Shown here: positions 1 to 7,329 of the stretch, piece by piece | Layout: the number at the start of each line of letters is the position of its first letter | Numbering within the stretch: the first letter of the stretch is position 1 | From: Anaerolineales bacterium UBA3082 | GTDB taxonomy: Bacteria > Chloroflexota > Anaerolineae > UBA7937 | Assembly (NCBI GenBank): GCA_002366595.1 | Contig: DFBK01000057.1 | Span: forward strand, 771 to 16,917 | Length of the DNA stretch: 16,147 nucleotides | Direction: 5' to 3' | Position numbers and translations under genes: made by a program | Notes under the pieces: generated by a model | What the model was told of the DNA's origin: nothing | Databases searched by the model: none | The model's input: the letters and a program-made list of their open reading frames with translations, nothing else

Positions 1-1468
1 GGTGGAAGGGGTTATTCCCCAAGAGCGGTCCCAAGAGCGGCATGTCAGCCGGAACACCCAATAGGCCCAGAAGCGTGGCCCCCAGGGCCAGAACGACCAG
101 AGGAAGGGTCATCACCGGGGGGCTCTCATGGGCGTGGATCTCGGTGTTGCGGGGCTGGCCGAAGAAGACGAGGAAGACCTGTCGAGCCATGTAGAAGGCG
201 GTGAGAAAGGCCGCTGCGGTCCCCACCAGCCAGATGACCTGATTATGGTCGAAGGCATGGGCTAAGATCTCGTCTTTGCTCCAGAAGCCAGCGAAAGGCG
301 GTATGCCGGCAAGCGCCAGCATCCCAGCCAAAAAGGTCCAGAAGGTGAGGGGCATTCTCTTCCTCAGGCCACCCATCTCCATCATATCGTTGGTTCCCAC
401 ACCGTGGATGATGGAGCCTGAACCCAAAAAGAGGAGGCCCTTGAAGAAGGCGTGGGTTATGAGGTGGAAGACGCCGGCCACTAAGCCGCCGACCCCCAAG
501 GCGGTCATCATATACCCCAGTTGGCTGATGGTAGAATAAGCGAGGACCCTCTTTATATCGTTTTGGGCCAAGGCTATGGTGGAAGCGAAGAAGGCGGTGA
601 AAGCCCCGATGATAGCCACGGGGACTAGGGCCGGGTGGCCTTGGACGGCGGTGAAGATGGGGAAGGTGCGGGCTACGAGATATACCCCCGCCGCCACCAT
701 GGTAGCGGCGTGTATGAGAGCCGAGACGGGTGTGGGACCCTCCATGGCGTCAGGCAGCCAGACATGGAGGGGAAACTGGGCCGATTTTCCCACCGCTCCA
801 GCGAAGATGAGAAACCCCGCGGCAAGGACGATGTTGGGAGGGAGATGGTTCACCCTCTCGAAGATGGTCTCAAAGGTTAGAGAGCCGGTCTGGAAGTAGA
901 GGAGGAGCATCCCTAAGAACAGAAGGACATCTCCTACTTTGGTGGTGATGAAGGCCTTCTTCCCCGCGTTGGCCGCCTCTGGTTTCTCGAACCAGAAGCC
1001 GATCAAGAGATAGGAGCAGAGCCCCATGATCTCCCAAGATATGAAGAGCAAAAGCAAGTTATCGGCGATGACTAACCCCAGCATCCCGGTGGCGAAAAGG
1101 GATATGTAGGCGAAGAAGCGGGAATATAGTCGGTCGCCATGCATATACCCCTGAGAGTAGATGAAGATCATGAGGCAGACGGTGGTGACCATAGCCAGCA
1201 TAGCCGCCGTCAAGGGGTCGACCATGAAGCCTATCTCCAGGCTCGTCTTCCCCGTAGGGAACCACGAAAAGGCGCACCGGTAAGGCTCCTCGGCCAGGCC
1301 CTCTATCCCCAGGGCGGTGAAAAAGACCCCCATAGCCAAAAGGAAAGAGAGGAAGATGGCCCCTATAGCCAGGCGGGCGCTGAGGTTCTTATACCTATTG
1401 GTGAAGAACACTATGAGCGCGAAAGAGAGAAGAGGGAAGACGGGTATCAGCCAAGTATATTGCAGCAT
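1..1468 (-). CDS. nuoL: NADH-quinone oxidoreductase subunit L (5' part of gene, C-terminus outside window)
   Basis: This is the distal antiporter-like membrane subunit of complex I, which couples quinone reduction to proton or sodium translocation. The window holds the first 489 residues, one open frame from ATG at 1468 to the left edge; family members are usually 600-670 residues. Key charged residues of the family are visible: Glu146 in SWEIMG, Lys228 in VGKSAQ, His253 in the GPTPVSALIHAATMV stretch (residues 244-258), Lys343 in FFKGLLFL and Lys398 in WSKDE. Their numbering is within one residue of the E. coli NuoL equivalents as I recall them. Many hydrophobic segments fit about 12-14 membrane helices. 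The start lies 4 nt after the nuoK stop, so translation is probably coupled. nuoM and nuoN would be expected next, beyond the left edge. Confidence 0.95.
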   Translation of the reverse strand, partial: MLQYTWLIPVFPLLSFALIVFFTNRYKNLSARLAIGAIFLSFLLAMGVFFTALGIEGLAEEPYRCAFSWFPTGKTSLEIGFMVDPLTAAMLAMVTTVCLMIFIYSQGYMHGDRLYSRFFAYISLFATGMLGLVIADNLLLLFISWEIMGLCSYLLIGFWFEKPEAANAGKKAFITTKVGDVLLFLGMLLLYFQTGSLTFETIFERVNHLPPNIVLAAGFLIFAGAVGKSAQFPLHVWLPDAMEGPTPVSALIHAATMVAAGVYLVARTFPIFTAVQGHPALVPVAIIGAFTAFFASTIALAQNDIKRVLAYSTISQLGYMMTALGVGGLVAGVFHLITHAFFKGLLFLGSGSIIHGVGTNDMMEMGGLRKRMPLTFWTFLAGMLALAGIPPFAGFWSKDEILAHAFDHNQVIWLVGTAAAFLTAFYMARQVFLVFFGQPRNTEIHAHESPPVMTLPLVVLALGATLLGLLGVPADMPLLGPLLGNNPFH

Positions 1469-1472
1469 CTTT

Positions 1473-1781
1473 TCACCATTTCATAAGGTCGATCTCTTCG
1501 ACATTGATGGTTTGACGGTGGCGATAGATGGCGAGGATCAAAGCCAACCCGATGGCTGCCTCAGCCGCGGCCACGGTGATGACGAAGATGGCGAAGACCT
1601 GTCCGATGAACTCCTGGGGGGTGATATACCGCCAGAAGGCGACCAGGTTTATGTTCACCGCGTTAAGCATCAGTTCTATCCCCATAAGGATGGCGATGGC
1701 GTTCCGCCTGGCCAAGGCTCCGTAGAGCCCTAAAGAGAAGAGGATAGCGGCCACGGTCAAGTACCAACTAAGGGGAATCAT
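1473..1781 (-). CDS. nuoK: NADH-quinone oxidoreductase subunit K
   Basis: Small membrane subunit of the complex I proton-pumping arm, 102 residues, the normal length. It has three membrane helices and the two helix-buried glutamates of the family, Glu36 in MGIELMLN and Glu74 in AAAEAAIGLALI. These correspond to the two glutamates essential for pumping in E. coli NuoK. The ATG at 1781 overlaps the nuoJ stop in an ATGA arrangement, so translation is coupled to nuoJ. nuoL follows 4 nt after the stop. Nothing is missing or unusual. Confidence 0.97.
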   Translation of the reverse strand: MIPLSWYLTVAAILFSLGLYGALARRNAIAILMGIELMLNAVNINLVAFWRYITPQEFIGQVFAIFVITVAAAEAAIGLALILAIYRHRQTINVEEIDLMKW

Positions 1782-2275
1782 GCCTCCTCCCGCTCTCTGG
1801 CGATGATGATGGCCCCCACCAGGGCCATGAGAAGGAGAAGAGATGCTACCTCAAAGGGAAGGACGTAGGTAGTCAGCAAGGCCCTCCCCAGATTCGCAAT
1901 CGGGTCGCCTCCGATTTCGGTGGGGGTAACCTGCCACTCTACGGCTCCTACTAGGAAGATGAGGATAGCGGCCAGAAGCGCTGAGGCCACAAGCACCACC
2001 CACCATTGTTCGTTGGTGGCGCGCTCTTGCTTCATCAAGCGCTCGGTAAGCATGATGGCGAAGAGGATGAGGACGGCGATGGCCCCCACGTAGATGAGCA
2101 CCTGGACGGCGGCCAAGAAAGTAGCCTCCAGGAGCAGGTAAAGGGCAGCCACTCCTAAGAAGGCGAGGATGAGAGCCAGGGCGTTACGCAATATATTCCT
2201 GCCTACTACTACCCCCAAGGCGGCTAGGATGGTCACTGCCGAGATTATAAGGAAAGCGATCTGTAGGAGGGTCAC
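1778..2275 (-). CDS. nuoJ: NADH-quinone oxidoreductase subunit J
   Basis: Membrane subunit of complex I, 165 residues, with five hydrophobic segments. It has the family stretch around EATFLAAVQVLIYVGAIAVLILFAIML (residues about 50-76), whose glycine-containing helix forms the pi-bulge region that changes conformation at the junction with the peripheral arm. The start is GTG at 2275, overlapping the nuoI stop by 4 nt, with a purine-rich GGAG about 8 nt upstream inside the end of nuoI. The position between nuoI and nuoK is the standard order. Confidence 0.96.
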   Translation of the reverse strand: MTLLQIAFLIISAVTILAALGVVVGRNILRNALALILAFLGVAALYLLLEATFLAAVQVLIYVGAIAVLILFAIMLTERLMKQERATNEQWWVVLVASALLAAILIFLVGAVEWQVTPTEIGGDPIANLGRALLTTYVLPFEVASLLLLMALVGAIIIAREREEA

Positions 2276-2814
2276 TTCTCTTTCTCCACCGGTGGAACCC
2301 CGTCGGGCGCATACTTCTGACCCCAGGCCAAAAGTCTATCTAGGTCGTATATGAGTTCGCCTTTCTGGCGGCCATAGGTGCTCAATTCATATTCCGGGGT
2401 ATGATAGAGAGCCCCAAAGGGACAGGACTCAACGCAAAGCCCACAGAAGAGACAAGAGGCGAGGTTCCAGGTATAGCTCTCAGGGACGAATTTGCCCCCT
2501 TTCTTCTCTGAAGCCCGCACTACCTCTATCACTCCCACGGGGCAGGAGCGAGCACAGATGCCACAGCCGGTACACTTAGGTATGCCTGTCTCGGGGTTCG
2601 TGAGTTGCATCAACGCTCCTCGGAAGCGGGGGAACATCTCCAGCCGCTCCTCGGGGTATTGGAGGGTGAAGATGCCCCTTTCGGTAGGATGTAGCCTCTT
2701 GGCTCGACCCTGTGGCGCGTAGCGGTGAGGGAAGCGCTTCAGATCGCTCAGATAGGTCTCCACAAAATGTTGGAGTGTTACCGACAAGCCTTTGAGTATC
2801 CCCAGGCCTAGCAT
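2272..2814 (-). CDS. nuoI: NADH-quinone oxidoreductase subunit I (two [4Fe-4S] clusters)
   Basis: Peripheral-arm subunit that passes electrons to the terminal N2 cluster in NuoB. The protein has 180 residues and two ferredoxin-type motifs: Cys81, 84, 87 and 91 (CTGCGICARSCP) and Cys121, 124, 127 and 131 (CLFCGLCVESCP). These ligate clusters N6a and N6b. The N-terminal part, residues 1-30, is the amphipathic segment that lies on NuoH. The ATG at 2814 directly follows the nuoH stop codon. With NuoE/F/G not in the operon, NuoI could be the docking face for an alternative electron donor; that is inference. Confidence 0.97.
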   Translation of the reverse strand: MLGLGILKGLSVTLQHFVETYLSDLKRFPHRYAPQGRAKRLHPTERGIFTLQYPEERLEMFPRFRGALMQLTNPETGIPKCTGCGICARSCPVGVIEVVRASEKKGGKFVPESYTWNLASCLFCGLCVESCPFGALYHTPEYELSTYGRQKGELIYDLDRLLAWGQKYAPDGVPPVEKEK

Positions 2815-3966
2815 CTAAGTGGTAACCTTAACCTGTCTTCTTCGCCAAATGGCGAAGGCATAGATTATGACCACGGCGGCCACGATGAGGCCGTTAGCCA
2901 CCAAGGAGACGAGCACCAAAGAGAAGAGCCCCTTCCTCTGCGTTAGTGTTATCACCAGGCCCATGACCAGGAGGTTTACCAAGGCCAAAGGCACGAGGAA
3001 CCTCCAGGCCAGCCCCATCAGTTGGTCGATGCGCAACCGGGGTAGGGTGCCCCGCAACCACATAAGGACGAAGTAGATAGCGTAGGCCTTGAGGAAGAAC
3101 CAGATGTAGGAAGGGAGTAAGGGCCCTTGCCAGCCGCCCAGGAAGAGGGTGGCCGCGATGGCCGAGACGATGAAAGCGTTAACATACTCCGCTAGAAGGA
3201 ACATGGCGTATTTGATGCCGCTGTACTCGGTGTGGTAGCCAGCGATGATCTCCGACTCTGCCTCGGGGAGGTCGAAGGGGGCCCGGTTCACCTCTGCTAC
3301 GGCGCTAGTGAGGTAGATGAGGAAGCCCAGGGGTTGCAGGAGGATGAAGGGCACCCGGCTTTGCCCCGCCACTATGGAGACCATGGACAGGGAACCGGTG
3401 AGCATGATGGCTCCCAGGGCCGAGAGCACCATGGGGATCTCATAACTCATCATCTGAGCCACCACCCGCACCCCTCCCAGAAGTGAGTATTTATTGCGCG
3501 ACCCCCACCCGGCCAGAAGGATGGCTATGGTGGTCAGGGAAGAGACAGCCATGATGTAGAGGAAGCCGACATTCAGATCGGCGGCTACCATCCCCCGACC
3601 GAAGGGGATAACGGCCAGGACCATGAAGGTAGGGACGACGACCATGACGGGAGCCAGGTTGAAGATCAACCGATCCGCCTGGGCGGGGGTGATGTCCTCC
3701 TTGGTGAGCATCTTTATCATATCGGCTACGCACTGCAATATGCCCAGGGGCCCCACCCGATTCGGTCCGTACCGGTCCTGGATACGCCCGATCACCTTCC
3801 GCTCCAGCCAGTTGATGAAGATGATAGTGGTGACGGCGAAGGCTATCAGACAAGCGATGGTGAAGAGCATCATGACCAGATCCGCCGCCCAGAGGGGCAG
3901 AAAATGGGCCAGAAAGCCGTGAATCCAGGAACTGAGGTTGACGAAGAGGTCATTAAGAAAGGGCAT
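2815..3966 (-). CDS. nuoH: NADH-quinone oxidoreductase subunit H
   Basis: Membrane subunit that forms the quinone entry channel of complex I together with NuoB and NuoD. It has 383 residues and about eight to nine hydrophobic helices. Family signatures present are ERKVIGRIQDRYGPNRVGP (residues 55-73), the NKYSLLGGVR loop (158-167), SYEIPM (174-179) and the acidic quinone-chamber stretch FDLPEAESEIIAGYHTEYSG (231-250). The C-terminus has an extra hydrophobic segment ending in a basic tail. It overlaps the nuoD stop codon by one base (TAATG), so nuoD and nuoH are directly fused in the operon with no room for nuoE/F/G. Confidence 0.97.
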   Translation of the reverse strand: MPFLNDLFVNLSSWIHGFLAHFLPLWAADLVMMLFTIACLIAFAVTTIIFINWLERKVIGRIQDRYGPNRVGPLGILQCVADMIKMLTKEDITPAQADRLIFNLAPVMVVVPTFMVLAVIPFGRGMVAADLNVGFLYIMAVSSLTTIAILLAGWGSRNKYSLLGGVRVVAQMMSYEIPMVLSALGAIMLTGSLSMVSIVAGQSRVPFILLQPLGFLIYLTSAVAEVNRAPFDLPEAESEIIAGYHTEYSGIKYAMFLLAEYVNAFIVSAIAATLFLGGWQGPLLPSYIWFFLKAYAIYFVLMWLRGTLPRLRIDQLMGLAWRFLVPLALVNLLVMGLVITLTQRKGLFSLVLVSLVANGLIVAAVVIIYAFAIWRRRQVKVTT

Positions 3967-5084
3967 TATCTATCCACCTCGCCCAGCACTATATCTATGC
4001 TTCCCAGGATAGCCACCACATCAGCCACCTTATGTCCTTTGCATAGTTCCGGTAGGACGGTGAGGTTGATGAAGGTGGGGGAGCGGATCTTGTAGCGATA
4101 GGGGTTAGTTCCCCCATCGCTCACCAGATAGAAACCCAACTCCCCCTTGGGGGACTCGATGCGGTGATAGACATCCCCCTCAGGGGGCTTGAAGACCCGG
4201 GGCAACTTGACCGAGACCTCGCCCTCGGGGATCTGTTCTAGGGCTTGCTCCAAGATCCTCACGCTTTGCCGCATCTCCCCAATACGCACTAGATACCGGT
4301 CATAGACATCGCAGTTCGTCTCTGTGACCACATCGAAGTCAAAGCGATCATAGATGGAATATGAGTCCACCTTGCGGATATCGTAGTTCACACCGGAGGC
4401 GCGAAGGAGAGGGCCGGTGCAGGAATAGGCGATGGCCATATCCGGTGGCAGGACCCCCACATTCTGACAACGGGCTAAGACTATCTCGTTTTCGGTGAGG
4501 AGCCTCTCGAACTCGTCGATGAAAGCGGGAAGGGCGGCCACAACGCTCTTCAACTCAGGCATAAAACCTGGAGGTAGATCGTACCTTACCCCCCCGAAGC
4601 GCATATAGTTGCACATCATCCGCGATCCGGAGGCCATCTCGAAGAGGTCCAATATCCGCTCCCGCTCTTCAAGGGCGTAGAGCATGGGAGTGAAGAAACA
4701 GCCCAGGTCGTTGAGGAGGGCTCCAATAGCCACCGCATGGTTGACGATGCGGGTCAACTCCACCATGATGATCCGAATATACTCCGCTCGCTCCGGCACT
4801 TCAATCTGGGCTAACTTCTCCACGGCCATCACATAGGCCATATTGTTGGACATGGAGCAGATGTAATCGAGGCGGTCGGTGTAGGGGATATTCTGAAGAT
4901 AGGTATTACGCTCCCCTATCTTCTCCTGGCAGCGGTGGAGATAGCCCATCACCGGCTCCAGATCGACGATGGTCTCCCCATCTAGAGTGACGATCATGCG
5001 GAAGACCCCGTGGGTGCTGGGGTGCTGGGGCCCCATATTGACGGTTATGGTCTCGGTCCTTAGTCCGGTCTCTACCCTTTGCAT
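3966..5084 (-). CDS. nuoD: NADH-quinone oxidoreductase subunit D (49-kDa subunit)
   Basis: Large soluble subunit that forms the quinone-reduction site with NuoB; related to the [NiFe]-hydrogenase large subunit. From ATG 5084 it has 372 residues. The signature MGPQHPSTHGVFR is at 17-29, with the quinone-site His25, and Tyr74 lies in the DYxxxM segment, matching the conserved His/Tyr pair. GYLHRCQEK at 47-55 is the conserved arginine motif, with Cys where Gly is common. The frame is open to an ATG at 5129, but that start would overlap nuoC by 41 nt and adds sequence unlike the family. ATG 5084 lies 4 nt after the nuoC stop, with AGAGGAG about 13 nt upstream. Confidence 0.96.
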   Translation of the reverse strand: MQRVETGLRTETITVNMGPQHPSTHGVFRMIVTLDGETIVDLEPVMGYLHRCQEKIGERNTYLQNIPYTDRLDYICSMSNNMAYVMAVEKLAQIEVPERAEYIRIIMVELTRIVNHAVAIGALLNDLGCFFTPMLYALEERERILDLFEMASGSRMMCNYMRFGGVRYDLPPGFMPELKSVVAALPAFIDEFERLLTENEIVLARCQNVGVLPPDMAIAYSCTGPLLRASGVNYDIRKVDSYSIYDRFDFDVVTETNCDVYDRYLVRIGEMRQSVRILEQALEQIPEGEVSVKLPRVFKPPEGDVYHRIESPKGELGFYLVSDGGTNPYRYKIRSPTFINLTVLPELCKGHKVADVVAILGSIDIVLGEVDR

Positions 5085-5088
5085 TTGG

Positions 5089-5556
5089 CTAGGAAGGCTC
5101 CTCTTGGCCGATGGCCTGATACCCTTCAAGGGGGAAATCCTTGCGTAAGGGGTGACCTTTATACCCCTCCCAGAGAAGGATCCGCTTCAAATCGGGGTGT
5201 CCAACGAAGCGGATGCCCATCAGGTCATAGACCTCCCTCTCCTGGAAGTTAGCCCCGGGCCAGATGGGGGTCACCGAGGGGACCTCTGGCTCCTCTTTCG
5301 AGGCCGACACCTTAAGGGTTAGAGGCCTCGTCCCTTTCTTCATGGAGTAGAGGTGGTAGACCACCTCAAAGCGATCGGGGTAATCAACCCCGGTCACGGC
5401 GGAGAGGTAATCGAAGCCTTGGTCCTCTTTTAGATACCTCGCCACCTCAAAGAGGTCATCGGTCTTGACCGATATCGCCGGGTCCTTCTCCTCTAGATAC
5501 TCGAAAGAAGCCTCTGGCAACGCTTCGACTAACCGCTCGTAAATCTCTCTACTCAA
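5089..5556 (-). CDS. nuoC: NADH-quinone oxidoreductase subunit C (30-kDa subunit)
   Basis: Peripheral-arm subunit that packs against NuoD, 155 residues. The C-terminal family block is clear: an ERExYDLMGI signature (about residues 107-116), then HPDLKRILLWEGYKGHPLRKDFP (about 120-142). nuoC and nuoD are separate genes here, unlike the fused nuoCD of enterobacteria. The start is TTG at 5556, with AGGAG upstream at 6-7 nt spacing. The 39-nt gap to the flavodoxin gene holds only this ribosome binding region. Confidence 0.95.
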   Translation of the reverse strand: MSREIYERLVEALPEASFEYLEEKDPAISVKTDDLFEVARYLKEDQGFDYLSAVTGVDYPDRFEVVYHLYSMKKGTRPLTLKVSASKEEPEVPSVTPIWPGANFQEREVYDLMGIRFVGHPDLKRILLWEGYKGHPLRKDFPLEGYQAIGQEEPS

Positions 5557-5595
5557 AGATGTCTCCTGGCTCCTCTACCAAAGCTTTCAAATCAC

Positions 5596-6069
5596 CTAGG
5601 AACCTGGCCCCTCCGTATCCCTTGGGGGCCATGCATCCAGTATCTGTTTGGCCCAGGCTGTAGCCTTGTCAAGTTCACCTTCGGCCAGTGGCCCCTCCCC
5701 GCCGGTGACGAAGAAGCCGATAGCCGGAGCAACGATTGAGCAGCCCTGTCGCCGTAGCGCTTTCTCGATCTTTTTGGCAGCGGAGCCGGATAGGCGCGAG
5801 CGGTACTGGGTGTCAAAGGCAGCGGCTCGGACACCAGACAAGAGATTGGGCTGCAGGCTGCCAAGGAAGGCTTTAATGGCCTCGGTAGGACCCCAAGCGT
5901 GTGTTGGGCTGCCAACGATTAAGAGATCCAATGCCGTAGTGTCCTGCGGCGTGATCGTGTTGACCTTAGCCAAGCGGATGTCTTCCCCCGTTCCCAAGCC
6001 GGCTGCGATGACTTGCGCAACCTTTTTCGTGTTTCCGAACATCGAGTCATATATAACTAGCGCTTTGAT
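5596..6069 (-). CDS. Flavodoxin-domain protein inside the nuo operon
   Basis: A short-chain flavodoxin fold, 157 residues if read from 6069. The beta1/phosphate loop KALVIYDSMFGNTKKVA (residues 2-18) binds the FMN phosphate; VGSPTHAWGP (52-61) and FDTQYRSR (85-92) correspond to the two loops that contact the isoalloxazine. It would carry one or two electrons as a soluble protein. The first ATG (6042) cuts into the phosphate loop, so it is a poor start. The frame continues upstream to a stop, and AGGAGG at 6078-6083 sits 8 nt before an ATC codon at 6069, exactly where Met should precede KALVIYDS. I therefore read an ATC initiator or a G-to-C change. It lies between nuoB (55-nt gap) and nuoC, same strand. 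A role as electron donor or quinone-side partner of this complex is inference; base composition resembles its neighbours. Confidence 0.8.
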   Translation of the reverse strand: MKALVIYDSMFGNTKKVAQVIAAGLGTGEDIRLAKVNTITPQDTTALDLLIVGSPTHAWGPTEAIKAFLGSLQPNLLSGVRAAAFDTQYRSRLSGSAAKKIEKALRRQGCSIVAPAIGFFVTGGEGPLAEGELDKATAWAKQILDAWPPRDTEGPGS

Positions 6070-6077
6070 GTGGATCG

Positions 6078-6083
6078 CCTCCT
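6078..6083 (-). promoter_or_regulatory. Ribosome binding site of the flavodoxin gene
   Basis: AGGAGG read on the minus strand, the only strong Shine-Dalgarno sequence in the nuoB-flavodoxin gap. It sits 8 nt before the ATC at 6069 and too far (35 nt) from the ATG at 6042. It therefore decides in favour of the non-AUG start. An in-frame TAG overlaps it, which excludes any start further upstream. Confidence 0.7.
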
Positions 6084-6124
6084 AATAGGACTGAAAAGCC
6101 ATCTCTTAAGGCTGGGATACCTCT

Positions 6125-6700
6125 CTACTCATCTTCTCTTGGAAGCACCAATCCCCTCGGACCGAGGATGGGAACCGGCATCTCCCGCTCCGCCTTCCCA
6201 CGGTACCAAGGTGAGGTGAGGATCGTCTCTCCTTCTATCTTTTGGTGTAGTTTAATGAACCCTTCTAGGAGGGCTTCAGGACGGGGAGGACAGCCAGGCA
6301 CGTAGACATCCACCGGTATGTAGGTATCTATACCGTTGACCACGTTGTAGGTATCCTTGAAGGGGCCGCCGGAGATGGCACAGGCCCCCATAGCCAGGAC
6401 ATACTTGGGCTCAGGCATCTGGTCGTAGAGCCGTACCACCTGGGGGGCCATTTTATTGCTCACCGTGCCGGCTACGATCATCAAGTCCGCCTGGCGGGGC
6501 GTGGGGCGCATCATCTCCATCCCGAAGCGGGCGAAGTCGAACCGGGAGGCGGCGGCGCAGATCATCTCGAAGGCACAGCAGGCTAGTCCGAAACCCAGGG
6601 GCCAGACCGAGGAGGAGCGCCCCCAGTTGTATATCTTGTCGATGGTAGTGATGATGACGTTGCGCCTGATCTGTTCGGCTACATACTCTTCTTCGGTCAT
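6125..6700 (-). CDS. nuoB: NADH-quinone oxidoreductase subunit B (N2 cluster)
   Basis: Subunit carrying cluster N2, the last iron-sulfur centre before quinone. It has 191 residues. The four ligands are present: the tandem Cys41-Cys42 in GLACCAFEM, Cys107 in MGACAIS and Cys137 in VPGCPPRPE. The arginine-rich helix region FARFGMEMMRPTPRQADLMIVAG (about 56-78) is typical. ATG 6700 lies one base after the nuoA stop with no separate ribosome binding site, so it is probably translated by coupling. The C-terminal 35 residues are an ordinary extension for the family. Confidence 0.97.
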   Translation of the reverse strand: MTEEEYVAEQIRRNVIITTIDKIYNWGRSSSVWPLGFGLACCAFEMICAAASRFDFARFGMEMMRPTPRQADLMIVAGTVSNKMAPQVVRLYDQMPEPKYVLAMGACAISGGPFKDTYNVVNGIDTYIPVDVYVPGCPPRPEALLEGFIKLHQKIEGETILTSPWYRGKAEREMPVPILGPRGLVLPREDE

Positions 6701-6701
6701 T

Positions 6702-7058
6702 TTAGAACCATTCTAGGACGCCTTTTCGCCAGGCGTAGAGGAGTCCTCCTACCAGCACCCCCAAAAAGATGAACATCTCCACCAAGGCGAAGAGCCCCAA
6801 CTGGTTATAGGCCACCGCCCAGGGGTACAGGAAGACGGTCTCGATATCGAAGATGACAAATACCAAAGCATAGATGTAGTATTGAACTCGGAACCGAACC
6901 CACGTTTCGCCTATAGTTTCCAGGCCACACTCATAGGTAGATTGTTTGGTGGGGTCGGGTTTCTTGGGGCGAATGAGGAAGGCCATGAACATCGCCGCAA
7001 GGGGGAAGAGGATTGCAGCGATGAGCAACAAGCCAAGGAAAGCGTAGTCTGATAGCAA
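6702..7058 (-). CDS. nuoA: NADH-quinone oxidoreductase subunit A
   Basis: First gene of the operon; a small membrane subunit at the quinone-site junction, 118 residues with three membrane helices. The family signature is YECGLETIGETWVRFRVQYY (residues about 42-61) followed by VFVIFDIETVFLYPWAV, which carries the conserved acidic residues. The start is TTG at 7058, with GGGAGGA (7063-7069) 4-5 nt upstream; no ATG is available. The leader from the promoter at 7111-7139 is about 45 nt. Confidence 0.95.
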   Translation of the reverse strand: MLSDYAFLGLLLIAAILFPLAAMFMAFLIRPKKPDPTKQSTYECGLETIGETWVRFRVQYYIYALVFVIFDIETVFLYPWAVAYNQLGLFALVEMFIFLGVLVGGLLYAWRKGVLEWF

Positions 7059-7110
7059 TAATTCCTCCCGTTTCCCTTGCTAGCCTAGCGGCTGTGGGGA
7101 AACCTTGCGA

Positions 7111-7139
7111 ATTATATCACAAACTCTTCGCAAATTCAA
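7111..7139 (-). promoter_or_regulatory. Promoter of the nuo operon
   Basis: On the minus strand TTGAAT (7134-7139) and a perfect TATAAT (7111-7116) are separated by 17 nt. The -10 box is preceded by TGA, giving an extended -10. Transcription would begin near 7104, about 45 nt before the nuoA TTG. This is the only strong sigma-70-like promoter seen ahead of the operon. Confidence 0.8.
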
Positions 7140-7167
7140 CCCATTTTTGTAGAAGGGGTCTTGAACG

Positions 7168-7190
7168 CTGTTGTTCCTAAGGAAAAACAG
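7168..7190. repeat. Imperfect 23-nt palindrome in the divergent nuoA-femX gap
   Basis: CTGTT and TTCC on the left pair with GGAA and AACAG on the right around a TAA centre, with one mismatched pair: 10 of 11 positions symmetrical. It lies about 30 nt upstream of the nuo -35 box and about 105 nt upstream of the femX-like -10 box. It has no U-run on either strand, so an operator is more likely than a terminator. The rest of the 271-nt gap holds the two promoters and nothing else I can name. Confidence 0.35.
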
Positions 7191-7295
7191 CCACCAGTAT
7201 AAGGGGCGAGAACTTGAATGTCAAACTCTTATAACCTCCTAGTGATGACACCCCGGTAGGCGCTTCGATTTCAAGGTGAAGGGAGGAGTCCAATC

Positions 7296-7304
7296 TGGTA
7301 TAAT
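7296..7304 (+). promoter_or_regulatory. Extended -10 promoter of the FemAB-family gene
   Basis: TGG followed directly by a perfect TATAAT (7299-7304). No good -35 box lies 16-18 nt upstream (GTGAAG at 7276-7281 is the best). Extended -10 promoters often tolerate this. Transcription would start near 7311, just at the AAGGAGG ribosome binding site. Confidence 0.5.
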
Positions 7305-7329
7305 GAGAAAAAGGAGGCTTTCTAGAACG

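Noticed and set aside
276..899. Plus-strand open frames in the first kilobase
   Set aside because: They are opposite a continuous 489-codon nuoL frame with all conserved charged residues.
3966..5129. ATG at 5129 as the nuoD start
   Set aside because: It gives a 41-nt overlap with nuoC and a non-conserved N-terminus; the ATG at 5084 follows the nuoC stop by 4 nt.
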